From: Molossus alvarezi
Lineage: Eukaryota; Chordata; Mammalia; Chiroptera; Molossidae
Direction: 5' to 3'
Length of the DNA: 64,000 nucleotides
Assembly (NCBI GenBank): GCA_037176705.1
Contig: CM073885.1
Span: 218,004,290 to 218,068,289, forward strand
The notes below the pieces were generated by a model. The model saw only the letters and a list, made by a program, of their open reading frames with translations. It did not search any database and was not told where the DNA came from. Of the stretch, positions 46,890-59,323 are shown piece by piece (the first letter of the stretch is position 1; each line of letters begins with the position of its first letter). The position numbers and the translations under genes are program-made.

Positions 46890-48905
46890 TGCTACCCTAT
46901 CGTGCTTCCCCCTCTATGGCAGAATTTTAAGAAAAAGTTGGCTGTAGTCTCTGACTCTATTGCCCCTCCTCCTATTTTCCCCTCATCTCATTCCAGCAGG
47001 CTTTCTGCCCCACCATCCACTGAGATTACACATTGTGGTCACCAATGTTTGCAGGTTTTCACACCCAACAGTACCATTTCTGTTCTCATCTTTATAGACT
47101 TCTCAGCAGCATTGGACCATTCTGTCCTCCAGCAAAGCCTCACTGTTTTGGCTCTAAGATACTCCACTCTGCTGGTTTTTCTTCTGCCTTAATATCGATT
47201 CCTTTGCTGGCTCTTTTTCCTCTGGACACCTCAATACTGGGAAGCCTCAGAGTCTGGAGCTGGGACTCCTCTTTCTATACCTTCTCACTAGGTGATGATA
47301 CCCAGTCCCATGGCTGTAAAGAATATCCGTATTTCCAGTGACTCTGAGATTTATTTCGCTAGCTTGAAGTTGACCCCAAATTGACTTTTAGATCCAACTG
47401 ACCTCTGTGTAAAGTTTTATTTTTTTAATTACAGTTTACATTCAACATCATTTTGTATTAGATTCAGGTGTACTACACAGTGGTTAGACAATCATATACT
47501 TTACACAGTGATCCCCCTGATATTTTCAGTACCCACCTGCCACCACACATAGTTATTACACTATTAGTGACTGTAACCCTATGTTGTACTTTACATCCTG
47601 GTGACTATTTTGTAACTACCAATCTGTACGTCTCAATCCTTTCACCTTCTCACCCAGTTCCCTAAACCCCCTTTGCTCTGGCAATCATCAGTCCGTTCTC
47701 CATATCAATGAGTCTGTTTCTGTTTTGTTTGTTTATTTTGCTCTTTAGATTTCACACATAAGTGAAATCATGTGGTATTTGTTGTTCTCTGACTTATTTT
47801 ACTTGCACTGTTATTTACAATAGCCAAGATATAGAAGCAACTTAAGAGCCCATCAATAGACAAGTGGGTAAAAAAAAGTTGTGATACACCAATACAATGG
47901 AATGTTACTTGGCTATAAAAAAAGAATGAAACCTTACCATTTGCAACAGCCTGGATGGACCTAAGGATATTATCCAATTGACCTCTTGATATTTCCAGTT
48001 GAATGTCCAATACACATCTCATCTCATTAACATGCCTCAAACAAAACTTCCAAGACCTGCAAAACCTCGTTCCCTTGTTTTTTAAACGTGTCAATACATA
48101 GCACTACAATCTGCCTAGTTGCTCAAGCAGATATTTAGAAATTCTTTCTTTCATCTCCTTCCTATATCTAATCCAATCTTTAAATCTTATCGATTCTATC
48201 TCTGAACTGTCTCCTCAATCCATGAAGTCCATATTGATAGCCACAAACTGGGCTGCTGCTATTGTCTCTGAGCACGTTGCTTGGCTTCTGCTCTTGTTAT
48301 AGTACTACAATGTGTTTTTTCACACATTGGCCAGAGTGACTTTCCTTGAAACAGAATTTATATCACTAAAATTCCAAATTAAAACCCCCTAATCCTGGTA
48401 TCCAGTGCCCTGTATAAAGGAGGCTCTGTTTACTTCTCTGTCTTTATCTCTGCATACTCTGCCCACTATCCCCCAGGAACATTTGCCCTACTTGGGTTCG
48501 TCAAGCATGCCCAGATCATTCTTTCCTTGGAGCTTTTGTATTTGCTGGTCTCTTGGCTGGGACATTTTTCCTCAGATTGTTAGACAGTTGGTTGTTTTCC
48601 ATAATTCAGACCTCTGAGTATATGTCAATTCCTCATAAAGACCATTCTGGATTAGTCAGACAGATCCTATATAACAGATCCTAATTCATCTCTATCAATT
48701 TGCTCTTTTGTTTTCATCATATCACTTATAGCTACCTGACTTTTTTGTTTATTCATTTCTTTATGATCACTTCCCTCCCAGTAGAATGTATACTCTATGA
48801 CAACAAAGAACTTGTCTGCCTCATTCACCATGGCACTCCTAGGAGACTGTGCATGACACTTGGTAGATGCTCAATAAATGTTTATGGACTTAACGAATGC
48901 ATAAA
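46890..48905 (+). pseudogene. Long L2 LINE remnant with reverse-transcriptase coding region, split by L1
   Basis: About 1.45 kb of L2, excluding a 565-bp L1 inside it. The first part contains the L2 reverse-transcriptase block: one short frame still reads IFIDFSAALDHSVLQQS (about 47085-47140), the region around the first catalytic aspartate of LINE RTs. Further on, ttgatatttccagttgaatgtcc (after the L1) is the next RT segment. The 3' part from about 48480 includes tgcccagatcattc and the terminal gtagatgctcaataaatgtttatggac (48861-48887). All frames are broken. L2 has been dead in placental mammals for a very long time, so this is a fossil. Confidence 0.75.
47407..47971 (-). mobile_element. 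L1 insertion with 5' inversion (twin priming), nested in L2
   Basis: Flanked by atccaactgacctct (47392-47406) and atccaattgacctct (47972-47986), a 15-bp TSD with one change. From 47407 to about 47800 the DNA is L1 3'UTR plus the end of ORF2 on the minus strand (ccatatcaatgagtctg, cataagtgaaatcatgtggt). From about 47800 to 47971 the immediately preceding piece of ORF2 runs on the plus strand (ttatttacaatagccaagat, caatggaatgttacttggc). The two pieces are adjacent in L1, so the 5' part was inverted during insertion. Confidence 0.85.
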
Positions 48906-49127
48906 TTACTGACTAATTGATTAAATTGGATTCTTGATTTTTCCAAAATATCAGCCCACATCCAGTGAGGTCAAGCCCTGACAACTCTTACTTCATGCCA
49001 TCTATTTATTTTTCTTCCTCATTCCTATAGCAACCACTCTAACCCAGGTCTTATGACTTGAATTCTTCACTGCCTCCTGAAAACTATTCCTTCTGCTCAT
49101 CTGCATAGCTGTACTATGGAGGCAGAA

Positions 49128-49345
49128 CAGTGTACTGATTAAAGCAGGAGCTCTTCAGTCCGACTGCCTAGGTTTCGATCCCAGCTCTGCTGCTTACTAG
49201 CTCTTCGCCCTTCGGTAAGTTATTTGGCAAGTCTGTGAATCTGTTTCCTCATCTTATAATGGGGATTATTATGGTACCCACCTCAGAGACTGTTATGAGG
49301 AATTGGTGACTTTCCCATGGTAATGCATAGAAAGAATTTGGACCA
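49128..49345 (+). repeat. MIR SINE, near full length
   Basis: acagtgtactgattaaagcaggagctcttcagtc, cctaggtttcgatcccagctctgctgcttactagctc, ctgtttcctcatcttataatggggattattatggtacccacctc. The tRNA-like head and core are both visible. Confidence 0.88.
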
Positions 49346-49689
49346 GAGCCTGAAAAGCATCAATGACTGTTCATTTCTTTCCTACCTACTCAGTTAATCT
49401 TCCTAAAATACTGCTCTTCCTACATCAGTCCCTTACCCAACCCTGTAATTTTGTATAAAAACTTATTCCAAGTCCTCTGAACTCCCAAATAATTAAGAAG
49501 CTGTTTTTTCCTTCAAGGCATTCCTCAATGTAGTATATCTTTCTTTACATTAATGTTCTTCACTCCAATATATAAACACTTCCACTTAGTCTGGCCCATG
49601 AGCCACTTTTATTTCAGTTACGCCTGCTAAGCACAGGTATTGGAGTCTGCCTCATGGTTGGATACACATGAAAATGAAAGATACCACTT

Positions 49690-50110
49690 TTCTCCTCAAA
49701 TTCTTCAGTCTCCTAAAGTCAGTCAGTGTTACCCAGTTATAAGAAACAGAAACTGACTCTAGAAAACTTAATATAGAGAAAATAAATTTATCAGAAGGAT
49801 ATGGAGCATCTTACAGAATCCAAGAAAAAGCTGGGGGAAAAAAAGACTCAAAAGTTAAGAGCCTAGGTAGGTCCTAAGTTATAGGAACTACAGGATGGTA
49901 TCTTCAGGGTCCTAATCCAGGAAGAGTCAGTGTCAACAATATTTCATCACTGTGATTCTCTTCTCAAGAGTCAAAACCCAGGGCAATTACATCTAATCAA
50001 AAACCCAGGAGTCAGCTGGCCTGGGCCACACGCCCACCTTCGCTAGGGGAAGGTGTGGTATCCAGAGGAGGAAGGATAACTGCCCAAAACAAAATTGGAG
50101 TGTTCTTACA
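49690..50110. repeat. Unnamed old interspersed repeat
   Basis: agaaacagaaactgactctag, ttatcagaaggatatggagcatcttacagaatccaag, ggcctgggccacacgcccacc and caaaattggagtgttcttac form a pattern I recognise as a recurrent mammalian repeat without being able to name it. Confidence 0.35.
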
Positions 50111-50284
50111 AGAAAAGACAAACGTACATGCCAGAAAAAGCAAAAACTATTAATACCCCTTATTAAAATAATAAATGATACTTATATAATTATAATTTAA
50201 TCATTTGTACATCCCATGATCTTATACATTCCTCACAAATATAAAGAATATGAATCCAATGCTCAGGAATGTTAAGAGGTTTGT

Positions 50285-50500
50285 CCGGCCAGTGTGGCTC
50301 AGTGGTTGAGCATTGACCCATGCACCGAGAGGTCACTGGCTCGATTCCCGGTCAGGACACATGCCGAGGTTGTGGACCTGATCCCCAGTGGGGGCATGCA
50401 GGAGGCAGCCAATCGATGTTCTCTCTCATCGATGTTTTCTATCTCTCCCTCTCACTTCCTTTCTTTTTAAAATCAATAAAGGAAAAAAATAAATAAAAAA
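50285..50500 (+). mobile_element. Ves SINE
   Basis: Head ccggccagtgtggctcagtgg, box B gctcgattccc, tail aaaatcaataaaggaaaaaa. Lies 116 bp from a minus-strand Ves, so the two could pair as an inverted repeat. Confidence 0.94.
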
Positions 50501-50616
50501 AGTTTGCACCATCTGGCAATGGATAGTTGGAACTCAAAAATAATTTCAGCCCCAAGTCAAGGATTCCTTCATCCTTACCTTAGTTGCCCATTCTTTTCTC
50601 CTAACTTTCTTTCTTT

Positions 50617-50674
50617 CTTTCTTTTTTAATCCTCACCCAAGGACATCTTCCCATTTTTTGTTCAGATAGAGTGG

Positions 50675-50738
<64 letters not shown>

Positions 50739-50900
50739 TCAACGTGAAAGGGACACATCATCCAGTGGTTGCCACCTGCACTACTCAACCAGGGCCGGGG
50801 ACAAACTGCAACCAAGGTACGTGCCCCTACCGGAAACCAAACCCGGGTCTCTCTGGACCGTAGGCCGACGCTCTAACCGCAGAGCCCAACAGGCCAGGGC
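50617..50900 (-). mobile_element. Ves SINE with long (GA)n
   Basis: Perfect 16-bp TSD ctaactttctttcttt at 50601-50616 and 50901-50916. The (GA)n at 50677-50733 is the longest CT/GA tract among the Ves copies here. Head ggccagggc at its 5' end (50892-50900). Confidence 0.96.
50677..50733. repeat. (GA)n microsatellite inside Ves
   Basis: About 28 nearly perfect GA units, grown from the CT tract of the SINE. A long homopurine-homopyrimidine tract can form triplex DNA. Confidence 0.95.
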
Positions 50901-51589
50901 CTAACTTTCTTTCTTTAACCTTCATTTCCCTTGCTGAGTACTAGCCTCTTTGTAGGTGCAGTTCACGTTTAGTTGCCTCCTGGAGCCTTTACAAACTGAC
51001 ACATATTTCAACCATCGCTTCTTTCCAGGAACTTCTACAGAAGTGATTTACACCTGACATTCGGTGCTTAGCATTGCCTTCTTTCATTGTACTTTGGATA
51101 TTTTTATGTAAATCTTCTAAACCCTCGATAAAATAACTCAGTTGTAGCCTCTACTGTACCTTTAGTGCTTCTCTAATATCCCAGTATACCCAGGCTGAAA
51201 AGGGTCCAGGCATGTTTGCCAGTACCTGTTGTCTGAGAGGAGAGGGATATACCTCCCAGAATATGTCTTTTGTGTTTGTTTCCTTTTTCAACTGGGTTCT
51301 CATCTTCCACCAATAGCACCAGGGGTATGTCTTATTACCTGAGAAGTCCTGGGTTATTTCTTCTAAGACCCTGCCAGCTAACACCTTGGAAGTCAATGTG
51401 GTTCTAAGTTAATCAGATATAAAGCAGGTTTACAACACACTGGATCATGTCACTTATCCAAAATACTTTTAGGCACACAGAGTTGCTCAGAAGCTCTGGC
51501 CAGCACTGCGTTCTCAGTGCCAAATTTGGACATAATAACCAAAGTGATAACCTGAAGTTGAGATACCCACAGTATCACCTTCTAATCTA

Positions 51590-52010
51590 CTGTATAATTA
51601 ACTTCAGTTATTATGTTTGTTCTTTTTTCCAAAAAAAAAAAATTAATTTTTATTGATTTTGTGAGAGAGAGGAAGGGAAAGGGAGTGAGATAAAAACATC
51701 AATGAGAGAGACTCATCGGCTGCCTCCTGCATGCTTCCCACTGGGAATCAAGTCTGCAACCCAGGCATGTGCCTTGACAGGGAATCGAACCCGACCTCTC
51801 AGTCCACGGGATGACGCTCAATCTACTGAGGCACACCAGCTCGGTGATATTTGTTCTTTATTGCCTGTTGCTCCCAGTAGAGTATACACTCTCAAAATCT
51901 GATATATTTGCCCTTTGTTCCCTGATGTACCCCAAGTTTCTGTAAGAGTGTCCGGCACATAGCAAGTGCCCGACACACATTTGTTGAGCTAATGGATGAA
52001 AAACACAAAC
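51590..52010 (+). repeat. L2 LINE 3' end split by a Ves
   Basis: ctgtataattaacttcagttattatgtttg before the SINE and ctcccagtagagtatacactctc, gtgtccggcacatagcaagtgcccgacacacatttgttgagctaatggatg after it form a continuous L2 3' end. Confidence 0.7.
51630..51844 (-). mobile_element. Ves SINE nested in L2
   Basis: Minus-strand tail ttattgattttgtgagagag and head cacaccagctcggtg. The TSD around tttgttctttt is approximate. One of the more diverged copies. Confidence 0.85.
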
Positions 52011-52224
52011 AAACATCCTAATGTTCAGTAGATTTAGCAACTACCGGGACAGTCTCTAGCATCAAACCCAAACAGAGTAGGCAACAGAAAGGTGAATCCA
52101 GGAGGCATTCTGTGAGATCCTGAACCTATGAGGGAGAGAGCAGTTTATGGGGCCCCTATGGCCTGTTCATAGTTGGAAAGGATTAGAGACATTAAGGTAA
52201 TTGGGAAAATAGTAACCATTGTGT

Positions 52225-52370
52225 GTACATTATTGTTCTTCTTTCTAGATGAGGAAATAGAATTGGAGGGGTCATACTCCCCAGGTTACATAGCAAGCAA
52301 ATTGTAGGGCTAAATAGAGAACCCAGGACTTAGGCAAAATTGAGCTCAGTTCCGAAGAACACTTATTAGA
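52225..52370 (-). repeat. MIR SINE, reverse
   Basis: tagatgaggaaatagaattgg, ggttacatagcaagcaaattg, agaacccaggacttaggc is MIR in reverse. Confidence 0.65.
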
Positions 52371-52550
52371 GCCGGTTAGACTTGTGTTATAACCCTGGAC
52401 AGGTATATATTCACTCTAAGTCTCAGTTTCTCAATTGTTAAATGAGAATACAGGCCATACATATCTCCTAGAGAGAAAAAGTAAGTGAGAAAAATTCATG
52501 CAAAGCATTTAGTTCAGTGCCTAGTGCACAGTAGTTACCAATCTACATTA
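52371..52550 (+). repeat. MIR SINE, forward, adjoining the reverse MIR
   Basis: agccggttagacttgtgttataaccctgg, ctaagtctcagtttctcaattgttaaatgagaatac, catttagttcagtgcctagtgcacagtag. Together with the preceding copy it makes an imperfect inverted repeat. Confidence 0.7.
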
Positions 52551-52594
52551 CTATTATAATAATCTATTATAAAAACCATCAGTGTTATTTTAAT

Positions 52595-53330
52595 CATCAA
52601 ACTATTATTTATTGAAGGTCTACTATAAAGGATATTAAAGATGCAATGTTAAGATGTGATTTTCAGCTTTCAAGTATCTTACAGTCTAGACCTCGAACAG
52701 ATAAATTAAAAATGAGATATGAATGGTAGAGATAAACCCAAGAAACAACATAGGGAAAGAACAACCATTATGCCCCGAGGGGTCCAGAAGGCTTCCTGGC
52801 AGAGATAACTCTGAAGAGACACCCCAAAGGAGTGTTTCAAGCAAAGAAACATGAACAGAGCATTGTTTTCAAAGAGAACTCTAAGAACAGTTATATGCCC
52901 ATGACAATAATAAGCAGATTTACAACCAATTTCCAAGAAGAGAAGGTGAAAAATGGGACTAGAGAAGTAGAAACTGGACCTTGAGTGATATATTAAATAT
53001 TTGAACCTTCTTCTTTGGCAAAGTGAGCTAACAGGATGTGTCTGAGAAATAATACAGAATGAATAATACAGTCATTGGCTAGACCGCTGGCAACTGAGTG
53101 GAAGACAAAACTGAAGGAGACAAAAATAGGAACAGGAATTTTAACTGGAGGGTTACTACAAGAGTCCAAGTGGGAGACAAGGGACACAATTAAGGCAGTT
53201 GAGAAAGGACAGAAGAGGTGGAAGAAAAATGTGCATCCCTAGAAGTAGTTAACTGAATGGCGTTTAAGTTGAGGTTGGGTAGGCAAGATAGTAATTGGGA
53301 GTCCAAGGAATGGAAACAAAAGAATGGGAC
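52595..53330 (-). repeat. L2 LINE fragment, reverse
   Basis: Starts at the reverse L2 terminus (actattatttattgaaggtctactataaagg), continues with ttcaagtatcttacagtctagac, gaaggcttcctggcagagataactctgaagagacacc, and near 53150 gggttactacaagagtccaagtgggagac. These are reverse L2 landmarks in order. Confidence 0.65.
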
Positions 53331-54324
53331 ATTACTACTGGCCAGATTCTTCTTAGAGTTGGCAAATAAATCACTTCAGGACACCTGGTGAGGCAGTTAT
53401 TTTCAGCTATTCTTATGGTGTCATACACCTGTCTCTTTCTCCATGGTGGTACACATATGTTTTTGAGGACTTACCAGTCTCTATTGACCTTTCCTGTCTT
53501 TTCTAGTCAACCTTTGCATTTTAAATTTGTTCCCCTTGCAAGCAGAAAACAAGATCAAAAGAGCAAGATTTCCAAGTAAGAGCCAGAAGATTGAAAGTCA
53601 TATTGGCTTTAATTAATTACCACAGTATAAAATGGATTAGATGCTCTAAGTCTCAGTTTCAAAAAGCAGAATCCATGTCTTCTCCTCATGCAAGCAAGTG
53701 AGCAAGACACATAAGGACTTCTAGAATGGTAGATTATCATTTCTAGAATGGTACTCAATTTGTAAAAGAAAAACAAAAGCCTCAATTTTCCCCTTTCTTA
53801 TGACAACATTTATTTAAATTCTTCATCACCTCTTTCTGTGAAAAAACATTGTCTTCCTCAGAAATCTCCATCATGAAACCATGTACTATAACAATTGTGT
53901 TTGGAGACAGAACTTGGTCATTATTTTTTCCAAATGATTAGGCATATAGATAATACAATACAGTATTTCAACTTGGCAATATATCGGTACTGTGTTGCTT
54001 AATGACCATCAGAAAGAAGAAATCTATGGGAATTTCTGTAGAGAGAGAGTATTAGAATATAATTACTAAACAGATTTCTAAGTAATTCTTAAATTCCCTG
54101 ATGGTAGCTATTTATAGATTCAGTTTCTTTCAAGCCATCAGCAACTAGGACCTGCAGTAAGATCAAGGACCCATGATAGGTCCTAGTTATCAATCTTCAG
54201 AAAACTAGCACATAGCATTTACCCTGGAAAGCAAAGAACAGGAAAATTAACTATGTTAAGTTTCTACTATGTACCTGGTTATAGATTATTACTGTCATCA
54301 CTATTACACTGTGTTTTGATCCCT

Positions 54325-54660
54325 ACAAGGGGGGCCTCCTTGAATGTGTGCCTCAAGGCTGTATCCAGAGCCTAGTCATGCCAAACACATAGTAGATGTT
54401 TAATGACAACAACAATAGCTATGATTGACTGGGTACTTATTTCGTGCAAGTAATAAGTTCCAAGACCTTTTCACATGCTAATGCATTTGATTCTCATAGC
54501 CATGCTCTAGAGTAGGTATTATATTCATTTCATAGAAGAGGAAACTGAAGCTAAGCGAGCTTAAGCAACTTGCTCAATATCACACAGGTAGCAGGGCTGG
54601 AATGCAAACCTGGGCAGTCCAACTTCCGTAGCCCATGCTTAATCACTACGCTAGACTTGG
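54325..54660. repeat. L2 3' end (+) followed by MIR (-)
   Basis: 54325-54415 is a plus-strand L2 3' end (ctgtatccagagcctagtc, acatagtagatgtttaatgac). 54410-54660 is a minus-strand MIR with almost all landmarks (tttgattctcatagccatgc, atttcatagaagaggaaactgaagc, tcacacaggtagcagggctggaatgcaaacctgg). Confidence 0.8.
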
Positions 54661-55707
54661 AACAAATCAACATCATTTCTTTTAGGAACTGGTAACTTTT
54701 TATACTGAGATAGCTCTGAGATTAGTGCAAATGTATCTTTTCCATAGCTAAGGAGCTTGCCTTCTGTTGCACAGATAAAGCAGTAAGTTTCCACTCTTGC
54801 TTTGTAAATCCCAGGTAAAGGCTCTTTCTCTTGCACTTCACCTCTTGTTCTTCACAGCTCAGTACTAATCATTAGCCCATAATGCAGTGTAGAATTGCCA
54901 ACACTATCCCGATGATGTAGTTATTTCCAATTGGCACTTGGGAGCAGTGAGGATAGGAGGCATTACTCATAGCCAAGAGTACAGATGTTTCTAATTGCTT
55001 TCCATTACCAAGAATAACAGCTGTTTACATCTATCAGCAAATAATTCACAAGAGCTCCAGACTATTAAGATAACATACCCCACCTGGTCACCATCACAAG
55101 TTGTCAAGGCCAAGATAGAGACTGCCAGAATCCCCATTCTGCATCTCTGTTCATCAACTGACAGCATGTGTCACCTTCAGATATCCTTATGCTACCCCAC
55201 AAGCTCTGGCTTCTTGGTGGCCTGACACATCAAATGAACATATGGATTCTTCATTGCTTTGCAGTAAATGTTTTATGGTTATCTTGCAGCCAAGGACAGC
55301 TGACATGGACAAGTGAGAGACTTTCAAATAGCCTGATGAAAGAATTTCTGCACTTTTTTTTTTTCTCACAGAAGAGGAAGTAGTGTTCTGCTTAGAGGAG
55401 TTTTGTAGCTGCAATGTACTTAACTTCCTTTAATGCACCAACAAATAGCACTGGGTGATAGACTAGGCAGTTCAATAGCATCCCAGGGACCTGGTCACAT
55501 GCTTGGCAATATCCCCAAAATGGACAGACAATGTTAACAGTTCAGTGAACTTTATGATCAAGTTTTATTGGCCACAAAAGAATACAAATATTGCAACACA
55601 TCATAGATATTTGGAGTTAAAAAGACCAATAGTGCCTCTTTGCCAATGTAACATTGATCCCTACTGTATTTTTTTTCCAGCCTAGTTTAAAGTAACTTGG
55701 GTAACTT

Positions 55708-55736
55708 CTCTCTGCTTTTTTTTTTTTTTTTTTTTC
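55708..55736. repeat. Poly-T run
   Basis: About 23 T in an otherwise unique stretch. No adjacent retroelement was recognised. Confidence 0.8.
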
Positions 55737-55974
55737 TTATGGAGATGATTCCAGAGTCTAATAAAACTTTGTGTTATAGCTTCCTCTGCATTTATGTCTG
55801 AAATGGAATTTCCACACATTCAAACATATATTAAATTCATGGGTCTTTTATAATTTATAAAAATAATAGAATATCATCTATGTAAAACTATGACAAAACT
55901 ATGTAAATTGAAGATTTTTCTTATGGCTTATGGTAGCTTGTCTCCAAAGTGCCCACTATCAGTTCCTCCCTTTC

Positions 55975-56500
55975 TTGTACTTATGTGTCATTCCCCAATC
56001 AAAAGGCAGAATGCATGGAGTCCTTTGCATCTGGGCTGGCCTCAGGCTGCTCTGACCAATAGAATATGCCACAGTGATACTTGGACATTTCTGAACCCAA
56101 TTCTTAATAGGACAAGCAGTTTCTGTTTCCCTTAGCTTGAAACTCTTGTTCCAAGGGAAGCCGAGTAGTATGTATGAACCCTTACTATGGTGAGACTTCC
56201 ACAATGTAGCCATGTGGAGGGACCTTATGGAGAAAAAGTGACAGTAGCTTCCCCCAGCTGTTGCAGCCATCTTGCCCAGGTGCTTGAGGCTCATGAGAGA
56301 GAATAAGCTATCTTGGACATTCTGGGATCCCAGCCAGCCATCCCAACTGTCTCTAACTCTTTAAGTTATCCTAGCTGAGGCTCTAAATATCATGGAGTGG
56401 AGACAGGTTGTCCTTGAATTGTTGACATAGAGAATTTTGAACATAATAATAATTGTTTTTAATGTTATGCAGCAATTGGTAACAGGAACACAGCCCCCAC
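55975..56500 (+). mobile_element. Probable MLT1-type MaLR LTR
   Basis: Landmarks in order: gctctgaccaatagaatatgcc, ggaagccgagtagtatgtatg, gcagccatcttgcccaggtgc, cattctgggatcccagccagcc, and the end ttatgcagcaattggtaacagg. These fit a diverged MLT1 LTR. Confidence 0.55.
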
Positions 56501-59110
56501 TTCACGTTCCGTGAATCTCTGTTACTTTTTAGTATCACTCCACAACACTGATGATGCAACCTATAAGAGGGAAGTCAGAATCTGTACAATAAATTTCATT
56601 GTAGTTCCTAATCAGAAAGAGAGAAGAAAGGTAAATGCATCTTACTCCTCTTTTCCTCTGGTCCATGTCTCATACCATTGCCAATGAGGAGTTTAGCACT
56701 TTGCCCACAAAATAAATGATTATGTATTTTAGGTTTCTGCTACTGCACAGAATATCAATTCAAATCACTGTACTTAGTTTTTCTGGTCTAAATATAAATC
56801 CAACAATCTGGTTTGAATTAAAATAAAATCCTCACTTCCTTCCAGGAAATTTGGTTATTTTTAATAAAACTCCAACAAATTTGGAAAACTTTACAAATTC
56901 TCTTTTTATAACATCAATTATAAATCTGTAAACTCTGTTGGGAAAAATACTAGTTTTGCAACCTTAAGGAATGCTTGTACTACTCACAAAGATGTTGCTG
57001 TACAATATAGCCTTATTTGTATACATAGCATAAATTATGTATGTGTGTACACCAAATATATATGTATTTGTGTATATATATGTGTGTATACACACACACA
57101 CATACTTTAATGAAGAATAGTTATAATATACATTAACAAATATATGGTATTCTTTCAGTCACTTTACATCTGCTTAACGGTCATGAAAAGGTCACTGCAT
57201 AAGAACACAGGTCTTCTGCATCTAGCTCGACAGTCAGCCTCTCACCACCCCACCTAATTAGGAGACTGCCCTGACCCTGTGAGGTCCTTCTCATTCCTCA
57301 AGTTTGTTATTCTAATATAGTCATACTGTATTTTCTTACCTTACTTACTAAATGGATTTAGCCTAATTCCTATTTCACAACATTATAGTAAGAAATTTAA
57401 CATTTCAACATTACTTAAATAAACATTTTCTTATTTTAGTTTAATTTTGTAGAAAAATTAGGAAATAGCTACTTCCCTCTTAATGGCAACTTTACAATGC
57501 TGAAATATTGATATTAACTCCCTCTCAAAGTTGAAAAGCAATATTTGCCCTGACTGGATTTAATTATTTAACAATGGCATGTTTTCTTGAACTACCAAGC
57601 AATCGCACTGTTTAATGTGCATAAGGAAACAAATGTTTTGTTTCGTTTTGTTTTACAAAGAGAAAAATGCATACTCATGACTTTAGCTCAATTTAGAGGA
57701 ATAAAAGATTCTTTATGCAATTATTCGATACTACATTGAGAGATCTTCAAATAAAGAGGTCCAAGATATACAATCATTTCAGTTTTTCTTTTGAAATTGC
57801 AGAACGGTCCTAATTACTTTTACTCCAGTAAAGCACAGTCTTCACTCACCAACAGCCCAATCTAAAGAGAGCAGAGTGAAGAGGTCTCTTCCAGGGTAAC
57901 ACTGCACAGCGTTATACCGCAGGGAGAGGCCAGCCTCCTCGACTTTCATCGTTTACCCTCTCATCCCCTTCTCTCAATCTTTCATTCACACTAAAATGAT
58001 CTGTAAAATGTCTAATGAAACCAGTTCTAATTTCTGACATGGACTCTGTGAGTGTGGGTGTTGTAAATGCCTAAAATGAAGCTACAGAAGTTATTGCTTA
58101 CTCTCTTTATATATGAGGCCAGCTTAAGTTTGTATCACAGATATTTTTTTAACTTTTTATTTTGAAATGATTATACACTCATTAGAAGTCTCAAAAACAG
58201 CACAAAGAGTCCCTTGAATCTTTGATCAGGATTCACTAATGCTCCACATAGAAATTTCCCTTTTCCACTGCCCATATTAAAACACAAGAAGACAAGTATA
58301 TTCTTAATAAATGACTAAGTTGCACTTGCATTTGTCGTCAAGGGCTGCAGGAACACAGCTAATTATTAATTAGACTGCAAGTAGAATGATGCTAACATAG
58401 TGCTGGTGAACATACTTGTTTCCAGGCTGGCATGATATGGCATGCAAGTTGGCATGCAGTGTTATATGAACATATGGCAGGCAGAAGCTGCTGTTTCCTT
58501 CTAGGAAATAGCGAAGGAAACGTCAGCTCTCATAGTATGGAAGACACCCCCCCCCCCAAAAGTAAATTCCTCAGTGCTGCTGGGGGTGAGTGCACATGCC
58601 CTTTCCAGTCACGTGGTCTCATGTCAGCACCCACAGGGACCGGGAGTTTGCTTCCCCACGAAGAGGAGGGCAGAACCAGAAGTTTTCCCCCGAAGCTGTT
58701 ATTCCGAGTACCAGTCCCAGGCTTCCTATTTGCAGCTGAGACTTCATCATAAAAAAAGAAAGCCAGCTGGGCAGACATCAACCATTCCAGTAGTTTAGCC
58801 CTTTGCCTTCAAGCCAGTATGCACTTAGAGACAGAAGAATCTGTAAGGATCTACCTTCCACAGCTGAAAAAAAGAAACATTCTTTGGCTTTTCCAAATGT
58901 TCAGAATGCTTAAGGATTTCAGCATTTCTAGAATTCCACTGCTAAAGTGGTTCATCCTTCATTATTAGTCTTTCCCCAAGTATGATAATCTTCACTCTCT
59001 GAAAGTCACCAACTTTTAATCTGAATCTCCATCACTGAAATTCATTTTCTTCATTCTGTTCTCCGTGGCAGTAAAGCACATTTAGTATATAATAAACTTA
59101 CATCCTTTTA
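56501..59110. other. Mostly unique non-coding stretch
   Basis: Includes a (TA)/(TG)/(CA) microsatellite at 57041-57102, a possible L1M fragment at 58140-58260 (taactttttattttgaaatgattatac) and an 11-base C run at 58547-58557. The frame at 58432-58752 (106 residues) shows no known domain. Confidence 0.4.
57041..57102. repeat. Compound (TA)/(TG)/(CA) microsatellite
   Basis: Alternating purine-pyrimidine sequence, including tgtgtatatatatgtgtgtatacacacacacaca. Confidence 0.9.
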
Positions 59111-59323
59111 TTTAATCCTCACCTGAGGATTGTTTTTCATTGATTCTAGAGGAGGAGGAAGGGAGAGGGAAAGAAAGAGAGTGATGAAACATCAATTGGT
59201 TGCCTCCTATTCATGCCCCGACCAAATCTGCAACCTGGGTATGTGCCCTGTCCAAGAATTAAAACTGTGACCCTTGGTGCACAGGGAGACACTCTAACTA
59301 ACTGAAGCCACACAGGTCAGGGC
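59111..59323 (-). mobile_element. Ves SINE, older copy
   Basis: Tail taatcctcacctgaggattg, (GA)-rich tract, ends cacacaggtcagggc. Diverged head and no clear TSD. Confidence 0.85.

Noticed and set aside
58432..58752. 106-residue open frame as a candidate gene
   Set aside because: No recognisable domain, no splice or promoter context, and an equally long frame on the other strand.
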